In this document: one piece after another, positions 28,178 through 35,951 of the stretch
How the letters are laid out: every line of letters starts with the position of its first letter
Position numbering within the stretch: position 1 is the stretch's first letter
DNA from: Gammaproteobacteria bacterium 54_18_T64
GTDB lineage: Bacteria > Pseudomonadota > Gammaproteobacteria > Pseudomonadales > Porticoccaceae
Reading direction: 5' to 3'
Assembly: GCA_002162825.1 (NCBI GenBank)
Contig: MAAU01000091.1
Span: forward strand, 1-64,000
Length of the DNA stretch: 64,000 bases
The notes under the pieces: generated by a model
What the model saw: the letters and a program-made list of their open reading frames with translations, nothing else
Told to the model about the DNA's origin: nothing
Databases searched by the model: none
Program-made: the position numbers and the translations under genes

Positions 28178-28614
28178 TATTTCAAGGGCACCACTTTCAC
28201 GGAGTCATCCACCGAGGCGAGGTCGATATAGGCAATATTGGCGGTGTTTTTATTGAGGAGGCGCTTAACTTTGTCGTCATTCGAGGTTTCTTTGGGCGGT
28301 TGCCCACGGCCGGTAAAAATCAGCTTGGCCCAGTGGGCCTTGACCTGCGCCGCTGATTTGCCGCTGATCTGGCGATAAAAAGCCTTGCGGATCGCGTTAC
28401 CCTCGCTCTGATTCAGGGGGATGGCCCGCGAACCATCGGGAAAGCGGCGGGTTTTGCCGAGGAATATTTTTGCGACCTCATTCCTGGTGAGGCTGTGTAT
28501 TGGGCTATTGGCTGTGACCACGACAACCATCTCGGCCCGTATATTGGCGACGACAACACAGACCGCTAGTAGAGCGAGTCGGAGGAGTTTTTTGTAGGCC
28601 TGGGTGCTTGTCAT
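28177..28614 (-). CDS. PstS-like periplasmic phosphate-binding-type protein
   Basis: A small (145-residue) secreted protein with a signal peptide (about residues 1-27) and a type-2 periplasmic binding fold. Family landmarks are SLTRNEVAKIFLGKTRRFPDG, LNQSEGNAIRKAFYR and NTANIAYIDL. It is half the size of a transport-grade PstS, as in the small binding proteins paired with signalling proteins. It starts 10 bases after the porin and is coupled to the downstream cyclase, so it may present a ligand to the cache domain. The ligand (phosphate or other anion) is inferred. Confidence 0.85.
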   Translation of the reverse strand: MTSTQAYKKLLRLALLAVCVVVANIRAEMVVVVTANSPIHSLTRNEVAKIFLGKTRRFPDGSRAIPLNQSEGNAIRKAFYRQISGKSAAQVKAHWAKLIFTGRGQPPKETSNDDKVKRLLNKNTANIAYIDLASVDDSVKVVPLK

Positions 28615-28624
28615 GTCGATATCT

Positions 28625-29938
28625 TTAAAAGACAAAGTCGATGACGGCGCTGAAGACATTAACCGTACCACCGGGCGTGAAGTCGGGCTGGATATTGCCG
28701 AGGCGGCCGGGTGAGTGATCATCAATTTCGATGTGTTGATATTGTAGCTTGATGGCGGTGCCCGGATAGCAGTCCCAGCGCAGCCCGGCCGTAATTGACT
28801 TTTGGGCGGTAGAGGCTTGAAACAACAGCAGGTTAAGGCCTTGATTAAGAGCGTCTATTTCCCCGGCCAGAGATGCAGGCATACCCGTGGTGGCGACACC
28901 GGGTTCGTTGGGGGTATCGCCGTTGATCTCGGCAAGAGTGATAAAAGGCATGAAGGTGGGGAAGTGGTAGCCCAGGGTGGCGTAGCCCGCCCAGACATTG
29001 GCCAGCGCCCCGGTTTCAGGTACTTGGCCCCATTCGCCCATCAGTAGCCAGTTGCCGGGTTCGAGCTTGATACCGGCACTGTAGAGCTCAACGGCATTAT
29101 CGGCTATGTCATAGCGGGTGCCCAAGGACATGGCGGTAGCGGCATTGTTCTCCTGACCGGGGATTGTACTCAGCGTCTCGCCAAGGCTGGTGTAGGCGCC
29201 GTAAATAATGTCGGTTTGCTCTATGCCCAGGTCAAGCTTGGCGCGCATGTACATCAGGCGTAAGGTCGCAAATTTATATTCGAAGGTATTACTGATCACC
29301 AGACCATTGCGAGCGCGAACTTGGCCGTTTTGTACAACATCTCTATCGGTTTGGCCGAAACTAAGGTGCAAGGTGTTGCGGGCATTGTCGAATTCCCGGG
29401 CGTAAGCTAGGTCAAGGCCATCGAGATTGGTGAGGGGATTGAGCTGATACAGCTCCTGTGGGGGGCGTATCCAGGGGTTGGCGTAGCCGACCAGGCGGGT
29501 ATCGGAGACCATGAAGCTTGGTAGCACCGTGCGGCCCAGGCGCAGGCTAAACTGGTCATTGAAGCGATATTGGACATTGGCCCACTCGAGCTCGGGTGTC
29601 CAGGCATTGTCCTCCTGGCGCTGTACCACCACTTGCACAACCGCTGAAAAGGCTTCGCTAAACTCTATATTCACTTGCCCGCCTAGCTTGCTGTCAATAC
29701 CGCCATGCCACTCACTGGTGTGGCCGGCACCATTGGGTTGCAGTAGCCAGCTGGAGACGTAATCCGCCTTGCCTTCGTCGGAATAAATAGCACCCAGGGT
29801 GCCAAAGCCATTAAAAGTGTAGGTGGGGTCGAAGGCCTCGAGAGCGAATGCAGGTGTTCCACATAGGCAAGCTGTCGCAATAAAAGCGGCCAGGCCTGGT
29901 GGTTGGGTGGTGACTGTCAGTTTGTCACTCATATTCAT
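28625..29938 (-). CDS. Outer-membrane beta-barrel (porin-like) protein
   Basis: A 437-residue exported barrel. The N-terminal signal ends near ACLCGTPAFALEAF, alternating strands run throughout, and the protein ends in the aromatic IDFVF, the usual outer-membrane signature. The two ATGs at 29938 and 29932 compete; the first has CAGGAG seven bases upstream. It is the first gene of a three-gene operon with the binding protein and the cyclase. The substrate is unknown. An upstream region of over 600 bases contains operator-like palindromes. Confidence 0.82.
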   Translation of the reverse strand: MNMSDKLTVTTQPPGLAAFIATACLCGTPAFALEAFDPTYTFNGFGTLGAIYSDEGKADYVSSWLLQPNGAGHTSEWHGGIDSKLGGQVNIEFSEAFSAVVQVVVQRQEDNAWTPELEWANVQYRFNDQFSLRLGRTVLPSFMVSDTRLVGYANPWIRPPQELYQLNPLTNLDGLDLAYAREFDNARNTLHLSFGQTDRDVVQNGQVRARNGLVISNTFEYKFATLRLMYMRAKLDLGIEQTDIIYGAYTSLGETLSTIPGQENNAATAMSLGTRYDIADNAVELYSAGIKLEPGNWLLMGEWGQVPETGALANVWAGYATLGYHFPTFMPFITLAEINGDTPNEPGVATTGMPASLAGEIDALNQGLNLLLFQASTAQKSITAGLRWDCYPGTAIKLQYQHIEIDDHSPGRLGNIQPDFTPGGTVNVFSAVIDFVF

Positions 29939-30059
29939 GATGTGACTCCTGTACTACGTTACTGCTCATGGGCTTGATCCGATATCTTGCGTAAAACTAC
30001 TTATTGTCTAAGCGCGGGTGTGCACTTTTTTGTGCCATAGAGGCGATTTGATTGATTTT

Positions 30060-30069
30060 CATTATAATG
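30060..30069. promoter_or_regulatory. AT-rich palindrome, -10 box and/or weak Fur-like site
   Basis: CATTATAATG is self-complementary, so TATAAT reads on both strands. On the minus strand the -10 would lie about 120 bases before the porin ATG. The surrounding CATAATCATTATAATGAAA matches about 11 of 19 positions of the Fur consensus by my alignment. Confidence 0.35.
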
Positions 30070-30146
30070 ATTATGGTCGGAAACTAAGATTTTGCCCCTC
30101 GTCTTGCAAGCGCTGTTTTGTCAAAAAGCTTAATCGCTGTAAAAGG

Positions 30147-30162
30147 TGTTAACCGGTTAACA
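30147..30162. promoter_or_regulatory. 16-bp perfect palindrome, LacI-family-like operator
   Basis: TGTTAACCGGTTAACA is perfectly symmetric with a central CCGG, the general form of LacI/GalR-type operators. It lies about 210 bases upstream of the porin. No LacI-type regulator gene is present in the window. Confidence 0.45.
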
Positions 30163-30546
30163 GGCTGCGCACCTGTTTTCTCGCTTCTCATCGAGGGTCT
30201 GTGGCGAAGATAGGAGTGATGTGATCGCCGATCTCACGTTGAATTTGGCAATTATTCCGGCAAAGGACGAACTTGCGCGCGGGTATTGGCAAGCTAAGGC
30301 TTAGGGCGACCGGGCATTGCAACAGTTAGCTAAGCGTCGATGAAGCGGAAACGCTGCTGTAGGTTGCAAATATTTTGAGCGTAGAGCGTGAAATATTGGT
30401 ATTTGAATGGCATGGAAGTGGTGCAAGCAACAGGCGATAACGAAAAGGGGATAACATTTTGGGGCTCGCAAAAGGGCCTTTTGTTAAGTTTTTCTGAGTA
30501 GCGCTTCCAGCCCGGTTGTTAATAATCAGTAATTCGAAAATCATGA

Positions 30547-30586
30547 AAGGCTGTGCCGGCAAGGTCGTTTTTGTCAGCACAGCCTT
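30547..30586 (-). terminator. Terminator hairpin after the MAPEG gene
   Basis: AAGGCTGTGC (30547-30556) and GCACAGCCTT (30577-30586) form a 10-base perfect stem 20 bases beyond the MAPEG stop. The minus-strand run-out is TTTCATGATTTT; the plus side has AATTTTATT. Confidence 0.65.
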
Positions 30587-30605
30587 AATTTTATTGGGCA
30601 GCTTT

Positions 30606-31034
30606 TTAGAAAACCAGCTGAATGGCATACCAGGCCATCAACAAAACCTGCACAAAGAAAAAGCTCGCTCGCACCCAAACCACCATGGGGGCAGTGGAAA
30701 TCATATGGGCAAGTGCCTGGCCGATGCGCGCGTAGAGCACATACATTACCGTGCTCTCCATAATTGAAAGTTGTCCGGAGAGACCTGCGGCGGCAACCAG
30801 TGCGGCAAAAACCGGTAAATTTTCGACACAGTTGAGATGGGCGCGAGTTACGCGTTGACCAAAGCCTGGAAGGTCTTCGCCGGTGGGGGAAAAGGCATTA
30901 ATGGCTTTTTTTCCGGTAAAGAAATTGAGCATGCGTAGATTGGCGACGGTTAATAACAGCAATAGTGTCACACCGGCAAAGCCTGCGAGGGCAACAAGAG
31001 CGGGATTCATGGAGAGGGTTTCTGGCAGGTTCAT
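30606..31034 (-). CDS. MAPEG-family integral membrane protein
   Basis: A 142-residue four-helix membrane protein of the glutathione/eicosanoid metabolism superfamily. It has the diagnostic RVTRAHLNCVENLPVFAAL segment and hydrophobic stretches at about 12-35, 75-90, 92-110 and 120-140. Bacterial members may use glutathione against lipid peroxides; the activity here is inferred. It has its own terminator. The ATG at 31034 has no strong Shine-Dalgarno sequence. Confidence 0.85.
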   Translation of the reverse strand: MNLPETLSMNPALVALAGFAGVTLLLLLTVANLRMLNFFTGKKAINAFSPTGEDLPGFGQRVTRAHLNCVENLPVFAALVAAAGLSGQLSIMESTVMYVLYARIGQALAHMISTAPMVVWVRASFFFVQVLLMAWYAIQLVF

Positions 31035-31093
31035 TCTTATTATCTCTAATTAATTGAAGGCAATATGCTACGGCAAGGGCCGGTGGTGGTAAA

Positions 31094-31303
31094 TCACGAA
31101 AAGTGCATTGCCGGTGTGCAGTCGTGCCAGGGAGGAGTACAAGATGGTTTTTTAAGGCGATCCTGTTCAAAATAGCGAAGCACGGGCTTAAGCGTCGTAC
31201 CCTGCACCAGCAGACTAAATAAGACCAGGGCAAAGACGATGGACTGTATGGCCCACCAGTAGGGGAGGGTGGCCGGTAGCGCTGAGCAATAGGGTTTGGC
31301 CAA
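31094..31303 (-). pseudogene. C-terminal remnant of a CPA1 (NhaP-type) Na+/H+ antiporter
   Basis: About 70 codons. The core IVFALVLFSLLVQGTTLKPV is the characteristic last transmembrane segment of CPA1 cation/proton antiporters, followed by the usual LRYFE. The preceding ten or so helices are missing in every frame upstream, and the N-terminal part shows no match. I read it as decay of a full antiporter gene. A real small membrane protein is less likely. Confidence 0.5.
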
Positions 31304-31550
31304 TAATGTTGGGGGTCATGGTACTGACTCCAGTGCGCCTGTTGGATGTATTGTCGTTATATGCAGCGCAGATATCCTTGCCTACGGGCTCCGCATTAAA
31401 GGCAGAAGAAAGCAATGTTGCCGCGCTTGGGGGATACTCTGGAGCGAGTTTTAGCGAAGTGTGCGATCTTATGTGAAAATAGCACTCGCCCCATCGGGTA
31501 GGCAGCAGCTGCATCCGAAAATTTATAATACCTTCAACGAGTCCGTCAAA

Positions 31551-32156
31551 ATGTCCAGACAAGAAGAGATCGCTCTTTTCCCACTGCAAGTTATTTTGTA
31601 TCCAACCATTGGCAGTCGCATGCAGATTTTTGAGCAGCGCTACCTACGCCTGGTGCGTGACTCGATGGCCAATGAGCAGCCTTTTGGCATTTTGCCAATC
31701 GTAGAGGGTAAAGAAGTCGGCACCACGCCCGAGATTTTTCCCTGGGGTACGCTGGTGACGATCCGCGACTTTGAGCAATTGCCCAATGGCTTATTGTCTA
31801 TTGCGGTGCAGGGCGAACAGCGCATTCATATTGGCACCACTCGTGTTGAGGACGACGGTTTGATGTTTGGTGATGCCGAGATTTTTGCCGCCGATAATGA
31901 CGAGCCCATCGGTTTTGACGAGGATGACCTGGTCGATATGCTCGAAAGCCTGGCCACGCACATGGGTGTCGATAAGTCGGTATTCCTGGCCGGTTTGACC
32001 AAGGCGACGCTGGTTTGGCGTTTGGCGGGGGTGCTGCCCGTCGATCCCGAGCGCAAGCGCTCGTTGCTGGCCATGGCGACCGTTGAGGAGCGCCTGCTGG
32101 AAATTAAAAAGTGGGTCATCGAATTGCGCATGCGTGCCGCTAAGCCCGCTCCCTAG
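31551..32156 (+). CDS. Lon N-terminal (LON substrate-binding) domain protein
   Basis: A 201-residue protein made of the Lon substrate-recognition domain without the ATPase or protease. Signature segments are IALFPLQVILYPT, MQIFEQRYLRLV and FGILPI. Such stand-alone proteins are widespread and of unknown role, perhaps binding peptides or acting as adaptors. The start at 31551 (MSRQEEIALFPL) is chosen from family conservation; a TATAAT at 31524-31529 upstream may be its -10 box. A bidirectional terminator separates it from the convergent MaoC gene. Confidence 0.88.
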   Translation: MSRQEEIALFPLQVILYPTIGSRMQIFEQRYLRLVRDSMANEQPFGILPIVEGKEVGTTPEIFPWGTLVTIRDFEQLPNGLLSIAVQGEQRIHIGTTRVEDDGLMFGDAEIFAADNDEPIGFDEDDLVDMLESLATHMGVDKSVFLAGLTKATLVWRLAGVLPVDPERKRSLLAMATVEERLLEIKKWVIELRMRAAKPAP

Positions 32157-32174
32157 TCGATGCGGGCCGATAAA

Positions 32175-32206
32175 AAAGGCAGGGCTTGTGAGAAAAGCCT
32201 GCCTTT
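32175..32206. terminator. Bidirectional terminator between the Lon-domain and MaoC genes
   Basis: AAAGGCAGGGCTT and AAGCCTGCCTTT pair with one bulged G, flanked by A6 on the left and a T-run on the right. It serves both convergent genes. Confidence 0.75.
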
Positions 32207-32230
32207 GTGCCGTTTGATCTAGCGCTCTGT

Positions 32231-32695
32231 TTATTCTTCGTCGGCGGGTCGACCCTTGAGCATGCGCAGGGGGTTATAGGTCAGTACTATGTCGCCGTTT
32301 TGATTAACGACCTTATTAAAGGTGCGTACCAGGCCGCGATTGCCCTTGCTGGTCTCGCGTACTTCAATAATTTCCAGCTCGACGTGAATGGTGTCGCCCG
32401 CCAGGCAGGGGCGTTTCATGTCCAGTTCCATATTCAGAAAGGCCATGCCGGTGCCCTGCATGGTGGGTAGCAGCAGACCTTCGGCAAAGCTGTAAACCAG
32501 AGCGCCGGGGGCGAAGGGCTCTTTAATCACCGATTTTTCACGCAGGAATTCTCGGTCGCTAAACACCACTTCGTGGAGGCCGATCAGATTCACGAAGGCG
32601 CAGATATCCGCTTCCAGTACCGTTCTGCCCCAGGATTTGTAGGTATCTCCGACCTGTAAGTCCTGCCAGTAAAAACCACGACCGAGTTGTTTCAC
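32231..32695 (-). CDS. MaoC-like hot-dog-fold acyl dehydratase
   Basis: A 154-residue hot-dog protein of the MaoC/(R)-enoyl-CoA hydratase type. The N-terminus RGFYWQDLQVGDTYKSWGRTV and the AGDTIHVELEIIEVRETSKGNRGLV segment are typical. The D..H dyad region DICAFVNLIGLHE is partly conserved, so hydratase activity is plausible but the substrate is unknown. It stands alone, converging with the Lon-domain gene and divergent from proA. Confidence 0.85.
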   Translation of the reverse strand: MKQLGRGFYWQDLQVGDTYKSWGRTVLEADICAFVNLIGLHEVVFSDREFLREKSVIKEPFAPGALVYSFAEGLLLPTMQGTGMAFLNMELDMKRPCLAGDTIHVELEIIEVRETSKGNRGLVRTFNKVVNQNGDIVLTYNPLRMLKGRPADEE

Positions 32696-32838
32696 GTTTA
32701 TCCCCTGTTTTTTAAGAAGTCATTAATTTTATGTGGCGCTGATAGTGCAGAAAATTTTGTGTGTCTGCAAACGACTCTGGCGTCAGGAGACCGCGATAGA
32801 TCTGCCTTTGTCTCTCGCGGTGGGCACGGGCCTCGCGC

Positions 32839-32844
32839 TATAAT
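32839..32844 (+). promoter_or_regulatory. -10 box of proA
   Basis: Perfect TATAAT followed by GCGCGCC, 63 bases before the proA ATG. No good -35 at the right distance; TTGTCT at 32808 would leave 25 bases. Confidence 0.5.
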
Positions 32845-32907
32845 GCGCGCCATGGTGAGCCTGCCTTGAGTAAGGTAGAGCGTAGAGAAATAGCATAGAG
32901 AATTTGA

Positions 32908-34176
32908 ATGGATATTAAAGCGTATATGCAAGTCCTGGGCGTCAGTGCCCGTGCTGCCGGCCGGGTGATGGCGCGCTCCGACAGTGGGGTGAAGAACCGG
33001 GCTTTGCTGGCGATTGCCGAGGCCCTCGATACAGACCGGACGCTGTTGATCGAAGCCAATGTGAAAGATATGGACAATGGCCGCAATAATGATCTCGAAG
33101 CGGCGCTGCTTGATCGACTCGAATTAACATCTAAACGCATCGACGGCATGATGGAGGGTCTACGCCAGGTGGCGGCATTGCCCGACCCCATCGGTGAAGT
33201 CACCGCCATGAACTATCGGCCCAGCGGTATTCAGGTCGGCAAGATGCGTGTGCCCCTGGGGGTGATTGGTATTATTTATGAGTCGCGGCCCAATGTGACG
33301 GTCGAGGCGGCGAGCCTGTGTTTGAAGTCTGGCAATGCGACGATTTTGCGGGGTGGCAGTGAGGCCATTCACTCCAATCAGGCCATTGCCGCCTGTATTC
33401 GCAAGGGCTTGGCGGCCGAGGGTTTACCCGATACGGCGGTGCAGGTGGTGGAAACCACCGATCGTAGCGCGGTGGGTGAGTTGGTGACCCTGTCAGATTA
33501 TGTTGACGTGATTGTGCCCCGCGGCGGCAAGGGTTTAATTGAGCGCATTAGTCGCGAGGCGACGATTCCCGTTATCAAGCACCTGGACGGTGTCTGCCAC
33601 GTTTATATCGACGATAAGGCCGATCTCGAAAAGGCCTTCAATATCGCCTTTAATGCCAAGACACACCGTTACGGTGTGTGTAATGCCATGGAAACCCTGT
33701 TGGTTGCCGAGGGTGTGGCCGAGCAAGTTTTGCCCCGTTTGGCGGCAGCCTATGCCGCTGAGGGTGTTGAGATGCGTGCCTGTGAACGCGGGCGTGGCAT
33801 CATCGCCGCCGCCAAACAGCCCTGCTCGGCGGCGACCGAGGAAGACTGGCAGGCGGAGTATTTGGCACCGATTTTGGCGATTCGCGTGGTGGCGGATATG
33901 GATGCAGCGATGGATCATATCGAGACCTATAGCTCGCGACACACCGAGGCCATCGTCAGCGAAGATTACACTCGGGGGCGGCGCTTTTTGAACGAGGTTG
34001 ACTCCAGTTCGGTAATGATTAATGCCTCCACCCGCTTTGCCGATGGCTTTGAATACGGCCTCGGCGCGGAGATTGGTATTTCCACTGACAAGATTCACGC
34101 CCGTGGCCCGGTGGGTCTCGAGGGCCTGACCAGTCAGAAATATATTGTCCTGGGTGATGGCCACATTCGTGATTAA
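32908..34176 (+). CDS. proA: Gamma-glutamyl phosphate reductase
   Basis: Second enzyme of proline synthesis, reducing glutamyl-5-phosphate with NADPH. The 422-residue ALDH-fold protein has the catalytic cysteine in [12 protein letters not shown], the cofactor region [12 protein letters not shown] and the C-terminal [13 protein letters not shown]. It precedes nadD, as in Pseudomonas, and heads the large wall/lipoate cluster. The ATG at 32908 is well placed. Confidence 0.97.
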   Translation: MDIKAYMQVLGVSARAAGRVMARSDSGVKNRALLAIAEALDTDRTLLIEANVKDMDNGRNNDLEAALLDRLELTSKRIDGMMEGLRQVAALPDPIGEVTAMNYRPSGIQVGKMRVPLGVIGIIYESRPNVTVEAASLCLKSGNATILRGGSEAIHSNQAIAACIRKGLAAEGLPDTAVQVVETTDRSAVGELVTLSDYVDVIVPRGGKGLIERISREATIPVIKHLDGVCHVYIDDKADLEKAFNIAFNAKTHRYGVCNAMETLLVAEGVAEQVLPRLAAAYAAEGVEMRACERGRGIIAAAKQPCSAATEEDWQAEYLAPILAIRVVADMDAAMDHIETYSSRHTEAIVSEDYTRGRRFLNEVDSSSVMINASTRFADGFEYGLGAEIGISTDKIHARGPVGLEGLTSQKYIVLGDGHIRD

Positions 34177-34260
34177 TTCTCGCGCGTTTGCTACCTCTGT
34201 GCTTACTACAGTCGTGCCTAGAATAGGCGCGCACAGACTTTGTTCGGGAAAGACGGGGTT

Positions 34261-34932
34261 TTGAAAGCCGTCGGTATTTTTGGTGGCACCTTCGACCCCG
34301 TACATATCGGCCATTTGCGCACCGCCGTCGAGTTGCGCGAGCACCTCGGCCTCGATGAGTTGCACCTAATGCCTTCGGCCCGCCCGCCCCATCGCGAGCA
34401 GCCGGGTGTCAGCGCCAAGCATCGCCTCGCCATGTTGAGGCTTGCGGTGGGTGGTGAGCTGCAGGGCAAGGGTTTTACCGCCAGTGGTCTGGTTGCCGAC
34501 GATAGGGAGCTGCGCCGCGAAGGCCTGTCCTATACTGTCGAAACCCTGGCGCAGCTGAGAGCAGAGTTGGGCGCCGATGTCGCCCTCTGCCTTTGCATCG
34601 GCATGGATTCGCTGGTGAACTTACACACCTGGCAGCGCTGGCGTGAACTGAGCGACTACGCTCATATTGTCGTTGCCGCCCGGCCCGGTTGGCACTTGCC
34701 AGAAACGGGCCCGGTGGCTCAGTGGCTAGCGGGGCGTAGCACAGATGATCCACAGTTGTTGTCGCAGTCACCGAGCGGTCGAGTCCTGGTTGAGGCCATG
34801 ACTCTGCTGCCGGTGTCGGCAACGAAAATCCGCGAGGACCTCGCCGCCGGCAGTTCGGTGCGCTACCTGGTACCCGATGCGGTCATTCAATATATCCACC
34901 AACACGGCTTATATAAGCAGGAAAGTTCATGA
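34261..34932 (+). CDS. nadD: Nicotinate-mononucleotide adenylyltransferase
   Basis: Makes nicotinate adenine dinucleotide from NaMN and ATP, the penultimate NAD step. The 223-residue protein starts KAVGIFGGTFDPVHIGHL, with the nucleotidyltransferase HxGH motif, and ends with the SATKIRE motif. I chose the TTG at 34261 because it gives the normal family start and has GGGAAAGACGGGG upstream; a TTG at 34240 would add seven residues. It overlaps rsfS by ATGA. Confidence 0.93.
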   Translation: MKAVGIFGGTFDPVHIGHLRTAVELREHLGLDELHLMPSARPPHREQPGVSAKHRLAMLRLAVGGELQGKGFTASGLVADDRELRREGLSYTVETLAQLRAELGADVALCLCIGMDSLVNLHTWQRWRELSDYAHIVVAARPGWHLPETGPVAQWLAGRSTDDPQLLSQSPSGRVLVEAMTLLPVSATKIREDLAAGSSVRYLVPDAVIQYIHQHGLYKQESS

Positions 34933-35303
34933 GTAGTGATATTTATAAGATTGTTATTGCAGCACTGGAAGACATTAAGGGGCAGGATCTCGTCACTATT
35001 GATGTGCGCGAGCTCAGCGATATAACCGACACCATGATTGTCGTTAGCGGCGCTAGTAATAGACAGGTCAAGGCGCTGGCGCAAAACACCGTGGAAGAGG
35101 GCAAGAAAGCGGGCTTCCAACCCATCGGTGTCGAGGGCATGGATGAGGGCGAGTGGGTGCTGGTTGATTTCGGTGACCTTATTGTCCACGTCATGCAACC
35201 CACCACGCGGGCATTTTACGAGCTGGAAAAGCTCTGGTCGCTGCGCCCCAGCTCCGCGGCCCCTGAAAACGAAGTCGATGTCGACCTGGATGAAAATGAT
35301 TAA
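34929..35303 (+). CDS. rsfS: Ribosomal silencing factor RsfS
   Basis: Binds uL14 on the 50S subunit and blocks subunit joining in starvation. The 124-residue protein has the DUF143 core VRELSDITDTMIVVSGASNRQV and GEWVLVDFGDLIVHVM. The ATG overlaps the nadD stop by four bases (ATGA), so translation is coupled. The C-terminal acidic tail is variable in the family. Confidence 0.95.
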   Translation: MSSDIYKIVIAALEDIKGQDLVTIDVRELSDITDTMIVVSGASNRQVKALAQNTVEEGKKAGFQPIGVEGMDEGEWVLVDFGDLIVHVMQPTTRAFYELEKLWSLRPSSAAPENEVDVDLDEND

Positions 35304-35336
35304 TCATTTTCGGCCGCTAGCAGCGGGTAGCGCCGT

Positions 35337-35804
35337 TTGAGGCTGCGCATTATTGCCGTCGGTAGCAAGATGCCGGACTGGGTGCAAAGCGGTTATGGGG
35401 AGTATGCCAAGCGCCTGCCGGGTGAGCTTCACCTCGAGCTGGTCGAAGTCCCGCTCGGTGCGCGGCGTAAAAATGAAGCCCCAGATCGCGCCATTGCCAG
35501 TGAGGGCGAGGCCATGGTCAAGGCCATTGGCCAGGGCGACCGAGTGATTGCCCTGGAAGTGAAGGGCAAGCCCTGGGGTACCGATCAGCTGGCGCGCAAT
35601 CTACGCGACTGGCAGGGCAGTGGTGACAACTTCAGTTTGTTGATAGGTGGCCCCGATGGACTGGCTCAGCCCTGTATAGAGCGGGCCAATATTAGTTGGT
35701 CCCTATCGGCGCTGACCTTGCCCCACCCGCTGGTACGTATTATTTTGATAGAGCAACTCTATCGAGCCTGGTCGATAAATGCGGGTCACCCCTATCATCG
35801 TTAG
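35337..35804 (+). CDS. rlmH: 23S rRNA pseudouridine(1915) N3-methyltransferase
   Basis: SPOUT methyltransferase acting on pseudouridine 1915 of assembled 70S ribosomes. It is 155 residues, as in E. coli. The IGGPDGL motif and C-terminal [23 protein letters not shown] knot are conserved. A TTG start (35337) gives the normal N-terminus ([15 protein letters not shown]). It follows rsfS by 33 bases. Confidence 0.95.
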   Translation: MRLRIIAVGSKMPDWVQSGYGEYAKRLPGELHLELVEVPLGARRKNEAPDRAIASEGEAMVKAIGQGDRVIALEVKGKPWGTDQLARNLRDWQGSGDNFSLLIGGPDGLAQPCIERANISWSLSALTLPHPLVRIILIEQLYRAWSINAGHPYHR

Positions 35805-35951
35805 AGAGTCATCGCTGTGGAGTCACTACTAGTAGAGACAGTCTTGGATAAGAACAATAAAAACATATTGCCGCGGGTGCGTTTGGCACCATAAGCGGCA
35901 TCAATTTCCACACGAAAATTATTTTTTGCTCAGGAGCTCATTCAGCTAAAA

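Larger units (their letters stand above)
29939..30546. other. Long upstream region of the porin operon
   Basis: No supportable gene. It contains an AT-rich palindrome CATTATAATG (30060-30069) that offers a TATAAT -10 box on the minus strand and has partial Fur-box likeness. It also contains the 16-bp perfect palindrome at 30147-30162. The 100-codon minus frame from 30628 has no ribosome site or family likeness. Confidence 0.6.

Noticed and set aside
30326-30628. 100-codon minus-strand frame after the MAPEG gene
   Set aside because: Spans the MAPEG terminator hairpin, lacks a ribosome site, and has no family likeness.
33535-34365. 276-codon minus-strand frame over proA/nadD
   Set aside because: Antisense shadow of two well-supported genes.
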